From assembly GCA_946480585.1 (NCBI GenBank), contig CAMLKQ010000089.1, forward strand, positions 1-8,258: 8,258 bases of DNA, written 5' to 3'. The translations under genes and the position numbers were made by a program. The notes below the pieces were generated by a model, which worked only from the letters and a program-made list of their open reading frames with translations, searched no databases and was not told the origin of the DNA. The stretch's first letter is position 1. Each line of letters opens with the position of its first letter. Of the stretch, positions 6,013 to 8,258 are shown piece after piece. This DNA comes from an uncultured Kangiella sp. (GTDB lineage Bacteria; Pseudomonadota; Gammaproteobacteria; Enterobacterales; DSM-103792).

Positions 6013-6399
6013 TTACAACAGCGGTGTGCCGTTCGGCACCGGGTGATCCACCGAGCACAGCACTACGCGGCCTTCGGCATCGTGAAAGCCGGTCACCAGA
6101 ACCTCTGAGCGAACGCCGGCAACGCGCTTGACGGGAAAGTTGCAAACACATAGCACTTGCCGGCCAAGCAATTGCTCTGGCGTGTAATGCGCGGTGATCT
6201 GGGCGCTGGAACGCTTGATGCCGAGCGGACCGAGATCGACATCCACAATGTAGGCCGGTTTGTGCGCACCGGTATTCGGTTCGGCATGAATGATAGTGCC
6301 GAGTCGCAGCTCGACTTTCTGAAACTCTTCCCAACTGATGGTGCTGCGCTGGGCGGCTGTGGCCTGCTGGCTCGGTTCGGTTTGCTGGTCGTTGCTCAT
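6013..6399 (-). CDS. csaA: CsaA-type tRNA-binding domain protein
   Basis: A 128-residue protein almost wholly made of one OB-fold tRNA-binding domain (about 20-128), the fold also found at the end of methionyl-tRNA synthetase and in Trbp111. Marks of the CsaA group are FQKVELRLGTI, the HKPAYIVDVDLGPLGIKRSSAQIT block, GRQVLCVCNFPVKRVAGVRSE, and the C-terminal HPVPNGTPL. CsaA proteins are homodimers that bind tRNA. In Bacillus CsaA is also described as a chaperone linked to protein export, so the precise role here is open. The domain normally starts almost at the N-terminus (ISWEEF); here about 18 Gln/Thr/Ser-rich residues precede it, because no start codon lies closer. The ATG at 6399 has no clear Shine-Dalgarno sequence, and a strong inverted repeat lies 7 bases before it. 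An in-frame TTG at 6489 would add 30 residues and is less likely. Confidence 0.88.
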   Translation of the reverse strand: MSNDQQTEPSQQATAAQRSTISWEEFQKVELRLGTIIHAEPNTGAHKPAYIVDVDLGPLGIKRSSAQITAHYTPEQLLGRQVLCVCNFPVKRVAGVRSEVLVTGFHDAEGRVVLCSVDHPVPNGTPLL

Positions 6400-6406
6400 T
6401 GGTCGT

Positions 6407-6434
6407 ATGCGGATAATCACTCGGTGATTCGCAT
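6407..6434. promoter_or_regulatory. Long inverted repeat directly upstream of csaA
   Basis: ATGCG (6407-6411) and AATCAC (6415-6420) pair with GTGATT (6424-6429) and CGCAT (6430-6434), giving eleven paired bases per arm around a TCG loop, with a three-base bulge in one arm. It ends 7 bases before the csaA ATG. In csaA mRNA it would form a hairpin just in front of a start codon that lacks a Shine-Dalgarno sequence, which could limit translation. As DNA it would suit a dimeric repressor. It also lies upstream of the plus-strand zinc-ribbon gene. Confidence 0.55.
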
Positions 6435-6599
6435 GATAAACGCATAAGCGCGCCGATGCTGGAAAGGCAATGCCGGACAACTGTTGCAAGATGTCTCAAC
6501 GGTTACCGGTTCTTACGCTGGATCAAACTCTTTCAGGCTTGTTTTCGTCAGACTGCACACCAGCTGAAGACTTTCCACTGTTGAAACGAGGAGCACACC

Positions 6600-6974
6600 A
6601 TGAACTGCCCGAAATGCCATGCGGCAATGGACCATGTTCATCTGAACGGTATCGAGGTCGACCGTTGTTCCGGTTGCAAGGGCATGTGGTTTGACACCGG
6701 TGAGTTGGACGCCATGCGCGCCATTGATGACAGCGAAATGCTGGATCTGGGTTCGCCGGCGCTGGGTCAGGCCTTCAACGGCCAACACGACATTGATTAC
6801 CCGCGCTGTGAAGACATCGCTCTGCTGACCCGACGGATCAACGGCGGCAGCGTGACTGTCGAGCAGTGCCCGCGCTGCCGCGGCAGCTTCCTCGATGCTG
6901 GCGAGTTCACCGCCTACAAATACCGCGGCATGTTTGCTCCGTTGCGTAATCTGTACACACGTCTTACCGCCTGA
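6600..6974 (+). CDS. Small protein with two TFIIB-type zinc ribbons, the second one degenerate
   Basis: A 124-residue soluble protein with a good start: GAGGAG lies six bases before the ATG. The first ribbon is complete, with CPKC (Cys3, Cys6), IEVDRCSGCKGMWFDTGELDAM (Cys23, Cys26) and the WFDTGEL signature of the zf-TFIIB family. The second half repeats the pattern as YPRC (67-70), then VEQCPRCRGSFLDAGEF (Cys90, Cys93). Related two-ribbon proteins have CPxC at the first knuckle; here the first cysteine is Tyr67, which is TAC, one base from TGC. So the second ribbon keeps three of four ligands; His63 or a nearby Asp could stand in. The function of these small ribbon proteins is not known; a nucleic-acid or protein-binding role is only inferred. 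The gene is monocistronic by appearance, with weak terminator-like hairpins after it. Confidence 0.85.
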   Translation: MNCPKCHAAMDHVHLNGIEVDRCSGCKGMWFDTGELDAMRAIDDSEMLDLGSPALGQAFNGQHDIDYPRCEDIALLTRRINGGSVTVEQCPRCRGSFLDAGEFTAYKYRGMFAPLRNLYTRLTA

Positions 6975-6990
6975 GGCGGGCAAGCCGGGC

Positions 6991-7022
6991 AGGGCGACGA
7001 GAGGCGAAACCTTCGCCGCCCT
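6991..7022 (+). terminator. Possible terminator after the zinc-ribbon gene
   Basis: GGCGAA-ACC-TTCGCC (7003-7017) forms a six-pair inner stem, and AGGGC (6991-6995) can pair with GCCCT (7018-7022) outside it across a one-sided bulge. The stem is strong, but the following bases (GTTCCATCTTT) hold only scattered T. It is 17 bases past the stop codon. Confidence 0.4.
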
Positions 7023-7111
7023 GTTCCATCTTTCGTCACCCAAGTACGCGCCACCCGCCCTTGTCTGGGGAAACCAGCCATTTCTGGCCATGCTCTTGGT
7101 CTTTTCCCGCT

Positions 7112-7136
7112 AAGCCCCTGTAAAAACTGGGCTTTT
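7112..7136 (+). terminator. Second weak terminator-like hairpin before fpr
   Basis: AAGCCC (7112-7117) pairs with GGGCTT (7129-7134) around an eleven-base loop, and the stem runs into a short TTTT stretch. The stem is only six pairs and the loop is large, so it is a marginal intrinsic terminator. It may act together with the hairpin at 6991-7022 to separate the zinc-ribbon gene from fpr. Confidence 0.3.
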
Positions 7137-7169
7137 CTGCTGAGAATTGATCTCGATTCGGTCCTTTTG

Positions 7170-7189
7170 CCGGTAAAACCCGGTAGAAT
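7170..7189 (+). promoter_or_regulatory. Candidate fpr promoter with overlapping direct repeats
   Basis: TAGAAT (7184-7189) matches the -10 consensus at five of six positions and would place the transcript start near 7196, about 35 bases before the fpr ATG. No good -35 box lies 16-18 bases upstream, which suggests an activated promoter. CCGGTA occurs twice (7170-7175 and 7180-7185), ten base pairs or one helical turn apart, with the second copy overlapping the -10 box. A regulator could bind there. Confidence 0.4.
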
Positions 7190-7230
7190 CCGCGCCCGTT
7201 GTCGCTAGCCTCCTTGATTGATTCTCCGCC

Positions 7231-8004
7231 ATGGCCGCTTTTGCTACCGAACGTGTTCTCGATGTCCGCCACTGGAACGACTCGTTGTTCAGTTTCACCA
7301 CAACGCGTGACCAGGGTTTCCGCTTCCGCAATGGTCATTTCGTGATGATCGGGCTGGAGGCGGAAGGCAAGCCGCTGCTGCGTGCCTACAGCATTGTCAG
7401 CTCGAATTACGAAGACCATCTCGAGTTCTTCAGCATCAAGGTGCCAAATGGCCCGCTGACCTCGCGCTTGCAGCACATCAAGGTCGGTGATCAAGTCTTG
7501 GTCGGCAGCAAACCGACCGGCACGCTCATCGTCGACAACCTGATCCCGGGCAAGCACCTGTACCTGCTCAGCACCGGTACCGGCCTCGCACCGTTCATGA
7601 GCATCATCAAGGACCCGGACGTTTACGAGCAGTTCGAGAAAGTGATTCTGGTGCACGGCGTTCGCAACGTGAACGATCTGGCCTACGCCGATTACATCGA
7701 GCGCGAATTGCCGAACAACGAATACTTTGGCGAAATCGTGCGCCAGAAACTGATTTATTACCCGACCGTGACCCGCGAGCCGTTCCGCAATCAGGGCCGG
7801 GTCACCGATCTCATCAAGAGTGGCAAGCTGGCAGCTGACATCGGCTTGCCGCCGTTCAACGTAGCCAATGATCGGGTCATGCTGTGCGGCAGCCCGAGCA
7901 TGTTGAAAGACACCTGCGCGATTCTGAACGAGATGGGTTTTGCCGAAGCGCGCCAAGGCGATCTGGGGCATTATGTGATCGAGCGCGCGTTCGTCGAAAA
8001 ATAA
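7231..8004 (+). CDS. fpr: Ferredoxin/flavodoxin-NADP+ reductase
   Basis: A 257-residue cytoplasmic FAD enzyme that moves electrons between NADPH and ferredoxin or flavodoxin; in gammaproteobacteria it supports oxidative-stress defence and Fe-S metabolism. Length matches the bacterial FPR family. The N-terminal FAD domain (about 1-100) has RAYSIVSS (51-58), the RxYS flavin motif. The C-terminal NADP domain (about 108-257) has STGTGLAPF (114-122) and LCGSPSMLKDT (218-228). The end GHYVIERAFVEK is the extended tail of the Azotobacter/Pseudomonas-type subgroup, where the aromatic residue near the C-terminus stacks near FAD. The ATG at 7231 gives the expected N-terminus, yet the leader before it is pyrimidine-rich and holds no Shine-Dalgarno sequence. 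The gene ends in a strong intrinsic terminator and stands alone. No frameshift or missing key residue is seen. Confidence 0.95.
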   Translation: MAAFATERVLDVRHWNDSLFSFTTTRDQGFRFRNGHFVMIGLEAEGKPLLRAYSIVSSNYEDHLEFFSIKVPNGPLTSRLQHIKVGDQVLVGSKPTGTLIVDNLIPGKHLYLLSTGTGLAPFMSIIKDPDVYEQFEKVILVHGVRNVNDLAYADYIERELPNNEYFGEIVRQKLIYYPTVTREPFRNQGRVTDLIKSGKLAADIGLPPFNVANDRVMLCGSPSMLKDTCAILNEMGFAEARQGDLGHYVIERAFVEK

Positions 8005-8023
8005 TCCGAACGCAGTGAATGCG

Positions 8024-8061
8024 CAGGCGCGGCGGCCGCAATCGTCGCGCCTGTTTTGTTT
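8024..8061 (+). terminator. Intrinsic terminator of fpr
   Basis: CAGGCGCG (8024-8031) pairs perfectly with CGCGCCTG (8046-8053); the stem can extend to about twelve pairs with G-T pairs. It is followed at once by TTTTGTTT (8054-8061). It begins 20 bases past the fpr stop codon and cleanly separates fpr from the next gene. Confidence 0.88.
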
Positions 8062-8094
8062 CTGGCCTCGTTTGAGCGGGCAGAGGGAATCGCG

Positions 8095-8258
8095 ATGGCA
8101 CTGAAAGCCACCATCTTCAAAGCCGAGCTGCAGATTGCCGACATGGATCGGCATTACTACGGCAGTCATCCGCTGACCATAGCCCAGCATCCTTCCGAAA
8201 CCGACGAACGGATGATGGTGCGGGTGCTGGCGTTTGCGCTCTATGCCGATGAACGGCT
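8095..8258 (+). CDS. yaeQ: YaeQ family protein, N-terminal 54 codons (runs off right edge)
   Basis: The frame is open from an ATG at 8095, with AGAGGG seven bases upstream, to the end of the window. The encoded start, [22 protein letters not shown], then [28 protein letters not shown], matches the conserved N-terminus of YaeQ (MALKATIYKA... and HPSETxERMMxRLLA). YaeQ proteins are about 180 residues and have a fold related to the PD-(D/E)XK nucleases. Their function is unsettled, although E. coli yaeQ was described as a multicopy suppressor of loss of the transcription factor RfaH. The gene follows the fpr terminator, so it must have its own promoter in the short gap or arise from readthrough. 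The catalytic-like C-terminal part is outside the window. Confidence 0.9.
   Translation, partial: MALKATIFKAELQIADMDRHYYGSHPLTIAQHPSETDERMMVRVLAFALYADER

Noticed and set aside
6002..6020. T-run between the convergent efflux and csaA genes as an intrinsic terminator
   Set aside because: No adequate stem precedes the T-run on the plus strand, and only a four-pair stem is possible on the other.
6435..6599. Promoter for the zinc-ribbon gene
   Set aside because: TTGCAA and TTGTTT were tried as -35 boxes, but neither has a reasonable -10 at 16-18 bases.
6513..7091. A 192-codon minus-strand open frame opposite the zinc-ribbon gene
   Set aside because: The plus-strand frame has clear zinc-ribbon motifs and a strong ribosome binding site; this one has neither.
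7036..8190. A 384-codon minus-strand open frame opposite fpr
   Set aside because: It overlaps fpr entirely, crosses the fpr terminator and the yaeQ start, and shows no recognisable domain.

Overview
The window reads as a stretch of chromosome from a moderately GC-rich (roughly 55-60% by eye) gammaproteobacterium. The evidence is the company of genes: a CsaA-type tRNA-binding protein, a YaeQ-family protein, an Fpr-type ferredoxin-NADP+ reductase ending in the usual FVEK tail, a second-type (AsrA/Lon-2-like) Lon protease, and an ECF sigma factor with a small membrane partner. I cannot name the genus. I see no insertion sequence, integrase, CRISPR array, tRNA or rRNA gene. Gene density and base use look even, so this looks like core or near-core chromosome rather than an island.

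Layout. On the minus strand, read from about 4333 down to 1, are an ECF sigma factor (3776-4333), a one-helix membrane protein that is probably its anti-sigma factor (3299-3763), a Lon-family ATP-dependent protease (710-3142) and the first 208 codons of an outer-membrane porin-like protein (1-626, running off the left edge). Divergent from the sigma factor, across an approximately 400-bp region rich in inverted repeats, is a TetA-like major facilitator efflux protein on the plus strand (4730-5998). It converges on csaA (minus, 6013-6399) with only 14 bp between the stop codons. To the right, on the plus strand, are a two-ribbon zinc protein (6600-6974), fpr (7231-8004) with a clear intrinsic terminator, and the 5' end of yaeQ (8095 to the right edge).

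How they may work together. The sigma and putative anti-sigma genes are 12 bp apart and surely form one unit. Lon follows 156 bp later on the same strand. That gap holds a near-perfect 20-bp palindrome and a weak heat-shock-like promoter candidate, so Lon may have its own promoter, be read through from the sigma operon, or both. The combination of an ECF switch, a stress-type Lon, a drug-type exporter, a tRNA-binding chaperone-like protein and an NADPH/ferredoxin reductase has a stress-response flavour, but only the sigma/anti-sigma pairing is strongly supported. No wholly new system stands out. The most interesting items are the symmetric DNA elements in front of lon and csaA, the sigma/anti-sigma/Lon neighbourhood, and a zinc-ribbon protein that has lost one cysteine of its second ribbon.
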